Numbered from the stretch's first letter, positions 1-7,488 are shown. The stretch is 13,807 bases of DNA from Symbiobacteriaceae bacterium (GCA_027356675.1 DAHVXO010000011.1:1-13807); one strand, 5' to 3'. Numbers and translations are program-made. The notes: generated by a model not told the origin, from the sequence alone.

Positions 1-263
1 GGTTCGACTGTCCGGCCGCAAGCCGGGCACTGCTCTGTGCGGGGTGCAGGCCGGAAGAGGGCGAAGAGATAACTCCCCGCAATCCCCAGGACAAGGACGC
101 AGGCCAGCAACATGAGGTAGGGCGTGGCTGTCAGAAACGCCCTGGCGGTTAAGCCGCGCCAGCCACCCTCTGCCTCCCACGCCATCCCACCCGCAGACAT
201 GAGCAGACAGCTAAGGCCCGTGAAGACCAGCACGGCCACCAGCGCCCATTCCGACTTTCGCAT
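1..263 (-). CDS. Small membrane protein with C-terminal zinc ribbon (partial, 3' end off window)
   Basis: The reading frame opens at an ATG (261-263) preceded by an excellent ribosome binding site (AGGAGGTG) and stays open for 87 codons to the window edge. The visible protein has a membrane segment at about residues 6-25, a short exposed stretch rich in Gly and Trp, a second membrane segment at about 46-70, and then Cys79-Pro-Ala-Cys82-Gly-Arg. That last motif is the first knuckle of a typical CPxCG zinc ribbon; the second knuckle would lie outside the window. It starts 22 bases after the sensor kinase stop, so it is the fourth gene of the operon. It may be an accessory of the two-component system or a regulated membrane target. 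The family is not recognised and no function is assigned. The gene is well supported by start, frame and spacing. Confidence 0.75.
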   Translation of the reverse strand, partial: MRKSEWALVAVLVFTGLSCLLMSAGGMAWEAEGGWRGLTARAFLTATPYLMLLACVLVLGIAGSYLFALFRPAPRTEQCPACGRTVE

Positions 264-285
264 GAACCCACCTCCTCAAAACATG

Positions 286-1635
286 CTAGGGCAGCCAGAC
301 GGATATGGTTGTGCCTTCGCCCGGCTGACTGGCGGCGGAAACCCGCCCCCCGTGTGCCTTGACAATCTGGCGGACGATCGCCAGTCCCAGTCCGCGCCCA
401 CTGCCGGAGCGGGACCGATCTACCTTGTGGAACCGCTCCCAGATGAGGGGAAGCTCCTCGGGGGGAATGCCTGCTCCGGTATCCCGGACTTGAATCAATA
501 CCCCGTGGTCGTCCGGCTGGGCGCAAAGCTCGACAGCTCCTCCAGTACCGGTGTGCTTCAAAGCGTTGTCCACGAGATTCAGCAGGACTTGCATCAGCCG
601 GGCGGGGTCCGCTACCACGTATATTTGGGGATCCGGCGTACGGACACGCAAAGAAATCTCCTTGCCCTGAGCGATGGGCTGGACCTTGAGCAGAACCTCC
701 TCAAGGACTTCACGTACAAGCACCTGGTGTTTCTCGAGGGTGAAGCGGCCCTCTTCCAGCTGGGTCAGGTCGAGGAGATCTTCCACGAGGTCGGATAGTC
801 GTACGCTTTCCCGGTAAATCGTCTGCTGGTACCGCGCTTGTTGTTCCTGTGACTGTGAAAAGCCTTCGGCGACTGCCTGACTGAACCCGCGGATGTAGGA
901 GAGTGGCGTCTTCAACTCATGTGCGACGTGCGCCACAAACTCCCGCCGGTTCCGCTCCAGCCGGTAGAGGTGCCCGGAGAGTTCGTTGATCGCCCGGCCC
1001 AGTTCTCCCAGTTCATCTTGGGTTCGAACGGTCACTTCGGCCACATCTCCTCGGGTAATGGCCCGAGTTGCCCGCTGCATCTCAATCAACGGCCGGGTAA
1101 GGACCTTGGACAGCCAGAATGCCAATCCCGTGGCGAGAAGAATGGCACCGAAGCCGCCGAGGAGCAGTAACTCTCGCATTCGGCGTAACGTGGCCTTTGC
1201 CGGGGATGCATCCGTGAACATGACCAGTCCGGTCAGTTCCTGCCCCGTGATCTTCGCCGCAGCAACGGTATAAGGGGCTCCCCGGAACTCAACTTCGCCG
1301 GTCACCACACCCTGATTCTGTAGCTGCCGAAGTGCAGGAGCGTCAAGGAGTGGGAGTACGGCGCTGCTGGCCCGCACGAAGCTGTCATCCTGTCCAAGCA
1401 GCCCCCATTCGACCTCCGCGTCGGCTGCCATCATGGGAATGGACGCGACGGCATGAGGGTCACGGGAGACCATGCGGGCAAGCATGGTCACGTGCTCCCG
1501 AAGTGGCCGGGACGTCTGTTCATCGTGGTACCGGGTAAACATGCTGTTCAGGGTAAGGCCCACGGGAACCAGAACAACCACGAACAGCGCCATGACGGCC
1601 AGCCACAGCTTGAGCACGATACTGCGCCGGATCAT
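286..1635 (-). CDS. Two-component sensor histidine kinase (HAMP, class I)
   Basis: A 449-residue membrane sensor kinase that should autophosphorylate on His and pass the phosphate to the regulator encoded just upstream. Order of parts: membrane helix about 8-29, extracytoplasmic sensor domain about 30-150, second helix about 155-176, HAMP linker about 177-230, HisKA with the H box (acceptor His239 in VAHELKTP), then the HATPase domain with N box (Asn357 in NLVDNALKHT), G1 (DTGAGIP, about 385-391), F box (WERFHKVD) and G2 (GRGLGLAIV). All kinase motifs are intact. The ATG at 1635 overlaps the regulator stop as ATGA, indicating translational coupling; the longer in-frame start at 1668 lies inside the regulator gene and was not used. 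The sensor domain has no obvious His/Met/Cys metal cluster, so the ligand is unknown. Context suggests metal or redox stress. Confidence 0.93.
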   Translation of the reverse strand: MIRRSIVLKLWLAVMALFVVVLVPVGLTLNSMFTRYHDEQTSRPLREHVTMLARMVSRDPHAVASIPMMAADAEVEWGLLGQDDSFVRASSAVLPLLDAPALRQLQNQGVVTGEVEFRGAPYTVAAAKITGQELTGLVMFTDASPAKATLRRMRELLLLGGFGAILLATGLAFWLSKVLTRPLIEMQRATRAITRGDVAEVTVRTQDELGELGRAINELSGHLYRLERNRREFVAHVAHELKTPLSYIRGFSQAVAEGFSQSQEQQARYQQTIYRESVRLSDLVEDLLDLTQLEEGRFTLEKHQVLVREVLEEVLLKVQPIAQGKEISLRVRTPDPQIYVVADPARLMQVLLNLVDNALKHTGTGGAVELCAQPDDHGVLIQVRDTGAGIPPEELPLIWERFHKVDRSRSGSGRGLGLAIVRQIVKAHGGRVSAASQPGEGTTISVWLP

Positions 1636-2315
1636 GGGACAACCTCCAGGCGGTATCCAACGCCCCATACCGTTCCGATCAGACCGGCCGCGTCACCGAG
1701 CTTCTCCCGCAGGTTCTTCACATGTTGATCAATGGTTCGCGTTCCGCCTGCAAACCCATAGCCCCACACCGTGTCCAGCAGGTGGTCCCTGGTGAAAACC
1801 TGACCCGGATGGGTCACCAGTAGACAGAGCAGTTCATATTCCTTGGGCGTGAGCGTAACCGGCGAGCCATTCACCTGCACGGTCCGGCTCTTGGGGTCCA
1901 GCACAAGCGGTCCACGCTTGATCACTCCGGGGTCTTCATCACGCTTTGGGCGGTTGCGCTTTAACACGGCGTTCGCCCTGGCCGCTAACTCCCGGCCGTC
2001 AAATGGCTTAGGCAGGTAATCGTCTGCTCCGAGGTTGAGGCCCAGGATGCGGTCGTGTAAATCGCCCCGTGCCGTCAGCATGAGGATGGGAAGGTCGCTC
2101 GTCGTCCGGATGCGCCGGCAGACCTCCCAGCCATCAAGTTCCGGCATCATCAGGTCGAGGATAACCAGGTCATAGTTCTGCGCCTGAGTCATTGCAAGGG
2201 CTTCGATGCCGTTGGCCGCCTCGTCCACGACAAAGCCGTCCCGCTCCAGATAGAGCCGGACCAGCTCACGCATCGTAGCTTCGTCGTCAACAACCAGGAC
2301 TCTCGGTTGCGGCAT
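1632..2315 (-). CDS. OmpR/PhoB-family response regulator
   Basis: A 227-residue DNA-binding response regulator, partner of the adjacent sensor kinase. The receiver domain (about 5-118) shows the acidic pair Asp10/Asp11, phosphoacceptor Asp54 (VILDLMMPELDG), Thr81 and Lys103 in LPKPF. A winged-helix DNA-binding domain occupies about 130-225 (LTPKEYELLCLL, the RTIDQHVKNLREKLG recognition helix region, and a C-terminal GVGYRLE hairpin). The start is the ATG at 2315 because GGGGAGGG lies seven bases upstream and the protein then begins directly with the receiver strand; the longer open frame upstream overlaps the preceding gene in another frame. It is the second gene of the operon, 20 bases after the small membrane protein gene and overlapping the kinase by 4 bases. 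Its targets are unknown; metal-responsive control is inference from neighbours. Confidence 0.93.
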   Translation of the reverse strand: MPQPRVLVVDDEATMRELVRLYLERDGFVVDEAANGIEALAMTQAQNYDLVILDLMMPELDGWEVCRRIRTTSDLPILMLTARGDLHDRILGLNLGADDYLPKPFDGRELAARANAVLKRNRPKRDEDPGVIKRGPLVLDPKSRTVQVNGSPVTLTPKEYELLCLLVTHPGQVFTRDHLLDTVWGYGFAGGTRTIDQHVKNLREKLGDAAGLIGTVWGVGYRLEVVP

Positions 2316-2335
2316 CGCCAACCCTCCCCAGACCG

Positions 2336-2554
2336 CTACGATTCCGCCTTTTCCTTGTGGCACTCTTTCTGCCCGCAGCAGGAGTTCCCGCCGCCGGCCG
2401 AGCTGAACGCCCAGATCCCGCCGATCATCAGGAGTGGGCAAAGCAAAGTGGGAAGCCAGCTGAACGCCGGACCCACCCCGAAGTAACTGAGTCCCAGGGC
2501 CAGAACGACCGGAACCACGCAGCAGGCAGCCAACCACTTGATACCCTTTCTCAT
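2336..2554 (-). CDS. Small membrane protein with Cys-rich tail (DUF2933-like)
   Basis: A 72-residue protein starting at an ATG with a clear GGAGGTG ribosome binding site. It has two hydrophobic segments (about 6-26 and 33-51), Cys pairs near the first segment (AACCVVP), a LLCPLLMIGG motif at the second, and a short cytoplasmic or external tail with CCGQKECHKEK. The pattern of a CC/CxxP first helix followed by LLCPL resembles the small DUF2933-type membrane proteins found beside copper and other heavy-metal efflux genes. This is recalled similarity, not an alignment. The Cys/His-rich tail could bind a soft metal. It is the first gene of the regulator-kinase operon, so it may be a target or sensor accessory of that system. 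The gene itself is certain enough; the family name is tentative. Confidence 0.75.
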   Translation of the reverse strand: MRKGIKWLAACCVVPVVLALGLSYFGVGPAFSWLPTLLCPLLMIGGIWAFSSAGGGNSCCGQKECHKEKAES

Positions 2555-2564
2555 TATCGGTCAC

Positions 2565-2587
2565 CTCCGGATGTCAGGATACCGGAG
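2565..2587 (-). promoter_or_regulatory. Hairpin overlapping the ribosome binding site of the operon's first gene
   Basis: A perfect 6-bp inverted repeat, CTCCGG / CCGGAG, with an 11-base loop lies just before the ATG at 2554. Read on the minus strand, the 3' arm contains the GGAG of the Shine-Dalgarno sequence (CCGGAGGTG), so the stem would hide it. It could tune translation of the operon or be a protein-binding dyad; neither is shown by the sequence. Confidence 0.4.
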
Positions 2588-2599
2588 AGCTGTCCACGC

Positions 2600-2612
2600 T
2601 TAACCGGCTAAT
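2600..2612. repeat. Left 13-bp inverted repeat of the recombinase element
   Basis: TTAACCGGCTAAT. Its reverse complement matches 12 of 13 bases at 5813-5825. It lies 55 bases before the first recombinase start, between the recombinase pair and the divergent metal-regulator operon. Proposed as an element end or recombinase-binding arm. Confidence 0.6.
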
Positions 2613-2619
2613 CCGGGAT

Positions 2620-2648
2620 TTGACTTGCCATCTTTTTCCTGTTAGGGT
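2620..2648 (+). promoter_or_regulatory. Candidate sigma-A promoter for the recombinase pair
   Basis: TTGACT (2620-2625) and TAGGGT (2643-2648) are separated by 17 bases. The -35 box is 5/6 to consensus and the -10 box is weak. It sits just inside the left inverted repeat and points at the first recombinase gene. Confidence 0.4.
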
Positions 2649-2666
2649 GTCCTTAAGGCCGTCAGG

Positions 2667-3773
2667 ATGGAGGTGGCTTCTGTTTTGCGAGTGGTCAAGG
2701 TGGAGGGGCCGGTGGGCTTTCAGGTGGTCGAGGACGAGGGGCGGGTGGTGGGACCCATTGAGACATACCTCCGGTTTTTGGCGGCCCGCTCCTTTTCAGC
2801 GAGAACGATACGCTCTTACGCGTATGATTTGCTCAGCTTTTGGCGGTGGCTTACTCTCGCTGGGAAGGACTTTACCACGGTAGCGTCCGACGACATTTTG
2901 GCTTATGTCGAGTGGCAAAAGACGGTGCACAACCCTCAGCGCCCGGATGCCAACGTGTACCGTATCGAGGACGGCAGCAATGGCGGGATGTCTGTGCTGA
3001 CCATTAACCGCCGATTGGCGGCCATTAGCGGCTTGTACGCTTACTTGTTCCGTCAGGACCCCAGCCAGGTTAAGCGAAACCCTATACCACACGCCCAGGA
3101 AAGCCGTTCCTGGCGGCGGGCTGGAAGAACACGTGGGCTGCTGGGTCATGTTCGAAGCAAGGTGTCCACGAACGGGATCTTACTCCGCCTTCCGCGAAAG
3201 TTGCCGCGACCGTTGGAGACGCAAGAGGTCGAACGACTTGTCGGGAGCTTCCGGAAGTACCGGGATAAAGCCATTGCCCTCCTCATGCTCTTCGGGGGAC
3301 TCCGCTCGTGTGAGGTGCTGGGACTTCGGATAAGCGACATTGACATGGGAAACCGGAGCGTTCGTGTCTGGGGAAAGGGCGGCCAGGAGCGGGTGGTGCC
3401 GGTGGACCCGGACACCATACGGGCTGTACACCGGTACATCCTTCACGAGCGGCCAGAGACGGAGCGTACCGCGGTATTTCTGGTGCTCAAGGGGCCCAGT
3501 AAAGGGCAGCCACTTACTGCTGCCGGCCTCCGGACGATCTTTCGGTACCACCGGGAGTTGTCGGAGGTGTGGATGGGCAATCCACACAGACTGAGGCATA
3601 CCTACGGGACAAGTATGGCTCAGGCTGGAGTTGACGTCCAAGTCCTGAAAGATCTCATGGGACACGCCAACATTGACAGCACAACCCAGTACGTTCACTT
3701 CTCAGCGGACCATCTAAGGAAGGAGTACGACGCGGCCGTCCGGCAATTGAAAGGTGGTGCTGCCCATGAGTAG
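2667..3773 (+). CDS. Tyrosine recombinase/integrase, TnpA-like
   Basis: A 368-residue site-specific tyrosine recombinase, the size of Tn554 TnpA (361). An N-terminal SAM-like core-binding domain spans about 30-135, followed by an Arg-rich linker about 146-180 and the catalytic domain about 183-360. The whole catalytic set is visible: Arg213 (FGGLRSCEVLGL), Lys237, His307 and Arg310 (PHRLRHTYG), His333 (LMGHANID) and nucleophile Tyr342 (TQYVHF). It should cut and rejoin DNA through a 3'-phosphotyrosine. The ATG at 2667 has a poor ribosome binding site; a TTG at 2685 with GGAGGTGG upstream, or a GTG at 2712 with GGAGG upstream, could be the true start. The gene overlaps the next one by 8 bases. 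It appears fully functional. Confidence 0.92.
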   Translation: MEVASVLRVVKVEGPVGFQVVEDEGRVVGPIETYLRFLAARSFSARTIRSYAYDLLSFWRWLTLAGKDFTTVASDDILAYVEWQKTVHNPQRPDANVYRIEDGSNGGMSVLTINRRLAAISGLYAYLFRQDPSQVKRNPIPHAQESRSWRRAGRTRGLLGHVRSKVSTNGILLRLPRKLPRPLETQEVERLVGSFRKYRDKAIALLMLFGGLRSCEVLGLRISDIDMGNRSVRVWGKGGQERVVPVDPDTIRAVHRYILHERPETERTAVFLVLKGPSKGQPLTAAGLRTIFRYHRELSEVWMGNPHRLRHTYGTSMAQAGVDVQVLKDLMGHANIDSTTQYVHFSADHLRKEYDAAVRQLKGGAAHE

Positions 3774-5802
3774 TCCTTTCCCAGCTCAACAGCCGTCTGG
3801 TTCCTGGGAAGAGCAACTTCTGGACCGTTACAACCAGCACATGGCCCTGCTCAAGCTCGGACCAGCAGCCCGTGATTACCGGAAGGCAGCGGCTAAGCGC
3901 CTGTTGCTGCGACTGGCGGGAAAGGACTGGCGCAGTCCCGCCATAGCGTCTGACTTAAGCGACATCGACAGATTTGAATCCTGCTTTCTGACGTTCTTGT
4001 TGTTAAACGGGCATGTCCGCCCGGGCTACGACTATCTCTTCGCGCGCAAGTTCAACAGCATGGTCCGGGAAGCTCCATTGACTCCTTCCGGGAAGGCTCT
4101 GGGAATGGTGGCTGAGTGCGGCCGCAATTTGGGATTCGGCAAGCGTCACATCGAGGCGTTCATTCCCCTGGTAGTCCTGCGCCTGCTAATCCACACCGGC
4201 AAACCCCTTGAAAGCCTGACCCGCCGGGATCTCGATGAGTTTCGGCAAGCAGTCGGCCACTACGCTTCGGTCACCGGCCGGCCTGCACGACACTACACAA
4301 TCTCGCTTCATGCCGTGGAGAATGTCTTGTACCATCTCGGGGTGCTATCCAAACCCGCCGTCCACCGCCGTGCTCGAAGGGCCTCGTGGTGGGAACGCCT
4401 GGCGGATCTGCCTCAAGCAGGGTTTAGGGAGACTATGGCCCCCTTCTTGGAGAAATTGAGTACCACCCATCGCCGAAGCACGGTCGAGGGCTACTGCTGC
4501 AGCTTCCGGCTGTTGGCACGGTTCGTTTGGCAGCACGATCCGATGGTAACACAGATCTCCCAACTCGACAGGCAGCAGCACATTGAGCCGTGGCTAATCT
4601 GGAACTCCCAGCGGGAACGCGAACTGCAAGGGGGGCAGACCCGGTCTGTCAGCCAGAGCTACAGGAAAACTACCATCCTTGACGTGAAGTGCTTTCTGGA
4701 CCAGATCGCGGAATGGGGCTGGGCCGAAAGTCCACAACGGACACTCCTGTTCAAGAGCGACCTCCCTAAAGTGGACTATCTCCTACCCCGGTACATTCCC
4801 AAGGAACAAGAACAGCGGGTCATGGAGGCTATCCGCACCCTCGAAAATCCGGTTCAGCGATACGGACTGCTCATTCTACGCGCAACTGGCATGCGGGTTG
4901 GTGAACTGGTTGGTCTGGAGTTGGACTGCGTTCACCAAGTCCCAGGTAAGGGGGCCTGGCTGAAGGTCCCACTCGGCAAGTTACACACGGAGCGAATGGT
5001 ACCGCTGGACGACGAGACACTGGCTCTCCTTGATGCTTTGGCAGAGCTACGAGGACCCCAGAAGCCTCTTCCACACCCGTCTACCGGAGTGCCAACAGAG
5101 TTCCTCTTCGTCACCCGTGGCAAGCGAGTAAGCGGGGAGTACATTCGCGATGCCCTAGCCAAGGCGGTGGGTGAAGCTGGTTTGCTCGACCCGTATGGAA
5201 ACCCTCTGCGCATTACCCCACACCAGCTTCGTCACACTTATGCGACGGCTCTTGTCAACGCCGGAGTGAGCCTCCAGACACTGATGCACCTTCTGGGACA
5301 CGTCACCATGGAGATGAGCCTCCGATACGGTCATCTCTTTGACAGCACCGTGCGGGAGCAGTACGAACAAGCCTTGGACAAGGTCAAGAGGCAGTACGCA
5401 CCGGACATGTACGAACTCCCGGTGGTTCAGCCCAAGCTAGCGTGCACCAGCGTAGTGCCCGCTGCGTCCGACTGGATAGAAGTGCACGAGCTGAAGACCC
5501 GACTGGCTCACGGTTACTGTCTGCGCCAGGTCCACGAACAGGCATGCCGATACGCCAACATCTGCGAGAATTGTGCCTCGTTTGTCCCCATGCCTGAAGC
5601 CAGGCCTGTCTTCGAGCAGCAACTCCACGACGCTCGACTCCTGGTGAGGGACGCTGTGGCCAGGGGATGGGACAGTGAGGTGGAGCGACACAAGGCCCTG
5701 GTAAGCCGCCTGGAGTCATTCCTTGCCACTATCCCCGAGGCGATGACCCCAAAGAGCACAAAGGGCAACAGGAAAAAGGTGAACGGGGAAGCAAGATCTT
5801 GA
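3766..5802 (+). CDS. Large tyrosine recombinase with C-terminal zinc motif, TnpB-like
   Basis: A 678-residue recombinase, close to Tn554 TnpB (630). The first about 200 residues form a helical extension, followed by a core-binding domain at about 215-330 and the catalytic domain at about 340-535. Catalytic residues: Arg377 (ATGMRVGEL), Lys405, His486 and Arg489 (PHQLRHTYA), His512 (LLGHVTME), Tyr521 (LRYGHLFD). A C-terminal Cys motif at Cys585, Cys594, Cys600 and Cys603 (spacing 8-5-2) matches the zinc-binding tail expected of TnpB-type proteins, followed by a charged helix and a Lys-rich end. The ATG at 3766 lies inside the end of tnpA (ATGAGTAG overlap) with AAGGTGG upstream; a GTG at 3754 is less likely. 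It probably acts as a heteromeric complex with the upstream recombinase. Intact. Confidence 0.92.
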   Translation: MSSPFPAQQPSGSWEEQLLDRYNQHMALLKLGPAARDYRKAAAKRLLLRLAGKDWRSPAIASDLSDIDRFESCFLTFLLLNGHVRPGYDYLFARKFNSMVREAPLTPSGKALGMVAECGRNLGFGKRHIEAFIPLVVLRLLIHTGKPLESLTRRDLDEFRQAVGHYASVTGRPARHYTISLHAVENVLYHLGVLSKPAVHRRARRASWWERLADLPQAGFRETMAPFLEKLSTTHRRSTVEGYCCSFRLLARFVWQHDPMVTQISQLDRQQHIEPWLIWNSQRERELQGGQTRSVSQSYRKTTILDVKCFLDQIAEWGWAESPQRTLLFKSDLPKVDYLLPRYIPKEQEQRVMEAIRTLENPVQRYGLLILRATGMRVGELVGLELDCVHQVPGKGAWLKVPLGKLHTERMVPLDDETLALLDALAELRGPQKPLPHPSTGVPTEFLFVTRGKRVSGEYIRDALAKAVGEAGLLDPYGNPLRITPHQLRHTYATALVNAGVSLQTLMHLLGHVTMEMSLRYGHLFDSTVREQYEQALDKVKRQYAPDMYELPVVQPKLACTSVVPAASDWIEVHELKTRLAHGYCLRQVHEQACRYANICENCASFVPMPEARPVFEQQLHDARLLVRDAVARGWDSEVERHKALVSRLESFLATIPEAMTPKSTKGNRKKVNGEARS

Positions 5803-5812
5803 ATGGCGCAGT

Positions 5813-5825
5813 ATTAGCCGGATAA
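5813..5825. repeat. Right 13-bp inverted repeat of the recombinase element
   Basis: ATTAGCCGGATAA, 12/13 identical to the reverse complement of the left copy at 2600-2612. It starts 11 bases after the second recombinase stop codon and 52 bases before the end of the CcdA-like pseudogene. Confidence 0.6.
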
Positions 5826-5877
5826 CCAGAAACAGTAGGGAACCTGTAAAGGTTTTGTGAAGACCCGGGAGCGTCAG

Positions 5878-6640
5878 CTACGTCAGCCAATAGAGCATGG
5901 TGTCCGTGAGCCCGAGGAAAAGGAAGACGGCAGCAGCGGCCCATCGGACGTACCGATCCGTATTCCTGACCTGTCGAATCCACTTTCCGCCCAGGCTCTT
6001 CCCGGCTGTGAGGGCGAGTGCCCAAATGAACACAGGTACGGCCGTCCCGAGCCCGAAGATCGGGATAAGCAGCAGACCTCCCGGCGCCTGGATGATAAAG
6101 GGAACCAGAGCACCAAAGAAAATGATGGCCATGGTTGGGCAAAACCCCAGAGAGAATGCGATCCCGAGCCAGAAAGGAGCGGAACCCTTCCGCGGGGCTC
6201 TGTGTGCCACCCAATCGGCGATGCGCTGCCCCATTTCGCTGCGCCAGTGAATGAGTCCGATGAGGTAAAGCCCAATCAAGATCATCAAGGGGCACGAGAG
6301 CTTGCGCATGAAGGCGAGCGCCGTGTTCGGGATCCGAAACCCAAGTATCGCCGCCAGGACACCGAAGGCCAGCTATACGACTATTTTGCCCCCAAGGAAT
6401 GACCAGACGGTGCGCCAAAGTGGTGCCCGTTCCCTGATGGGACTGTGTCACATAGGTGATTGCGCCAGCATTGCCCGTCAACTGGCAGGGGGCCAGTCCC
6501 CCCAACAACCCCAGCAGCAAAGCTGATAACGCCGGCATGTTCTGCCTGCCGATGGTTGCCTGGATGGGGCTGGCTACGGCGGCACTGACCTTGCTCATGA
6601 GCAGATACCACTGGTACGCGAGGTGAACAAGCCAGTTCAC
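5878..6640 (-). pseudogene. CcdA/DsbD-like cytochrome c biogenesis membrane protein, broken
   Basis: Remnant of a multi-helix membrane thiol-electron carrier of the CcdA / DsbD / TauE-SafE type. It begins at a GTG at 6640 with GAGGGGGTGAT upstream. The first frame gives a helical N terminus, then the hallmark GGLAPCQLTGN with the first redox Cys, and runs to about residue 68. At the GGG run 6439-6441 the frame moves by one extra base. The second frame continues through RTVWSFLGGKIVV, meets an in-frame amber codon at 6373-6375, then carries on as FGVLAAILGFRIP and the rest, including the second redox motif SLGFCPTM and the last helices, ending at 5878. Two independent lesions argue for real decay rather than one sequencing error. 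Such proteins deliver reductant to extracytoplasmic thiols and often accompany copper genes. A 143-residue C-terminal part (from the ATG at 6309) could still be expressed, but it lacks the first Cys. Confidence 0.8.
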
Positions 6641-6989
6641 AATATCACCCCCTCGGACCGTACAGTTGTAAAGAAACCGTGAGGAAATAAGAAATCGAGA
6701 TCCCGCTGAAAGTCTTAGCGAGGTAGGGGTGCAACGCGGTCCATCCATGCTGCCGAGGGCAACCAGCCCGACGGGACAAAGGGCTTTCCCTGGGCCGCAC
6801 TTTGCCACTTCAGTTCCCAACGGGCATGTGTGGTGTGGCATAGAACTTGAAACGACGGCCGCCGGAATTAGCCGACGGTCGTCGTTCTCTTCTACCGCTG
6901 TATCAAGCCTTGACCAGTTCCAGGTAGGCCACGATCTTCCTAGCGACTTCGCCCTCAGGTACGACGACAGTAACGAAAAGGTTTCCCGT
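6641..6989. other. 349-base intergenic region
   Basis: No convincing gene on either strand; open frames here lack ribosome binding sites and family features. It holds the stem-loop at 6851-6886 and, just before the CcdA-like pseudogene start, a T-rich minus-strand stretch with two related repeats (TTTCTTA and TTTCTTTA, 18 bases apart, within about 6661-6692). Those might be response-regulator half-sites but are unproven. The minus-strand frame straight after the lspA stop stays open for 28 codons without a credible start. Confidence 0.4.
6851..6886 (-). terminator. Long stem-loop downstream of lspA (probable terminator)
   Basis: Arms 6851-6865 and 6872-6886 form a 15-bp stem with one wobble and one mismatch around a 6-base loop. 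It lies about 100 bases past the lspA stop, at the end of the regulator-hydrolase-lspA operon. The trailing U-run is poor on both strands (TCAAGTT on minus, CTCTTCT on plus), so termination is probable but not proven. Confidence 0.5.
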
Positions 6990-7487
6990 TCAGGGGAGAA
7001 ACCGGTGGTCTGGCCTTGGATGTTTCCTGGCGGTCCATAGGAGCAGCAATGCTCCCAGGGTGATGGCCACGTCGGCTACGTTAAACACCTGAAAGAGAGT
7101 GGTCAAAGGGTCAATGCGCAGCATGTCGGTCACCGAACCCCAGAGCAGCCGGTCGACCACATTGCCAAGCGCCCCGCCCATGATGATTCCTAGAGCCGCC
7201 CGCTCCGCTCGGGACTCCACCCGGCGGCTGTACCAGGCAAGGCCTGCGGTTACCCCAAGTCCGATGATCACGAGGGGCCACCGCTGGCCGGAAAAGATGC
7301 CGTAGGCGGCGCCCGGGTTCTGCACGTACTCCAGGGAGAAAAGCCGGGGGATGATCGAAATTGTCTGGCCTTGCGTCATCGTGGCGATGACGACCCGCTT
7401 GACGGCCGCGTCCAGGGCGAGCACGACCCCGGCGATGATCAGAATGAAACTCGTGTGTGCCGCCTCCCCCTGATGGAACCGGGGCAT
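6990..7487 (-). CDS. lspA: Lipoprotein signal peptidase (signal peptidase II)
   Basis: A 165-residue integral membrane aspartic protease that removes signal peptides from prolipoproteins. Four hydrophobic segments and all family signatures are visible: Asp26/Lys30 in the first helix (LALDAAVK), the NPGAAYG box at 57-63, catalytic Asp112 in GNVVDR, and catalytic Asp139 in FNVADVAI. The ATG at 7487 is chosen because GGGAG lies six bases upstream and the length is then typical; an upstream ATG at 7559 would add 24 unlikely residues. It starts one base after the hydrolase stop (TGAGATG), so translation is probably coupled. Extra lspA copies beside CDF transporters and metal regulators are known from metal-resistance elements, for example ISPpu12-type cargo, and this fits that pattern. 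Intact. Confidence 0.94.
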   Translation of the reverse strand: MPRFHQGEAAHTSFILIIAGVVLALDAAVKRVVIATMTQGQTISIIPRLFSLEYVQNPGAAYGIFSGQRWPLVIIGLGVTAGLAWYSRRVESRAERAALGIIMGGALGNVVDRLLWGSVTDMLRIDPLTTLFQVFNVADVAITLGALLLLWTARKHPRPDHRFLP

Positions 7488-7488
7488 C

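Larger units (their letters stand above)
2600..5825 (+). mobile_element. Two-recombinase mobile element (Tn554 TnpA/TnpB-like) bounded by inverted repeats
   Basis: About 3.2 kb holding only two co-directional, overlapping tyrosine recombinase genes, bounded by a 13-bp imperfect inverted repeat at 2600-2612 and 5813-5825. Tn554-family elements carry tnpA, tnpB and tnpC. Here the A-like and B-like genes are present but no C-like gene follows the second stop. I see no target duplication next to the repeats, as expected for tyrosine recombinases, which do not create them by staggered cuts. Removing it would bring the CcdA-like gene and the small membrane protein gene to about 100 bases apart in the same direction, suggesting insertion into a former operon. 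The boundaries are inferred from the repeats. Confidence 0.6.

Noticed and set aside
124..798. A 224-codon open frame on the plus strand
   Set aside because: It is antisense to the sensor kinase, whose motifs are complete, and it has no ribosome binding site or family features.
5841..5857. A small AACCT / AGGTT hairpin followed by TTTTG after the right inverted repeat
   Set aside because: A 5-bp stem is too short to call a terminator or a recombinase core site with confidence.
5729..6841. A 370-codon open frame on the minus strand
   Set aside because: Only its middle part (about 6440-6640) codes: it is the first frame of the CcdA-like pseudogene. The rest is out-of-frame sequence from the pseudogene's second half, the intergenic region and the antisense of the recombinase.
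6867..6874. An ATTAGCCG match to the recombinase element's inverted repeat
   Set aside because: It shares only 8 bases and lies in the loop and arm of the stem-loop at 6851-6886, so it is most likely coincidence.
6903..6989. A 28-codon open stretch in the lspA frame directly after its stop, with a protein-like end (IVAYLELVKA)
   Set aside because: There is no start codon with a ribosome binding site and no recognisable family; it could be a gene remnant, but 28 codons is within chance.
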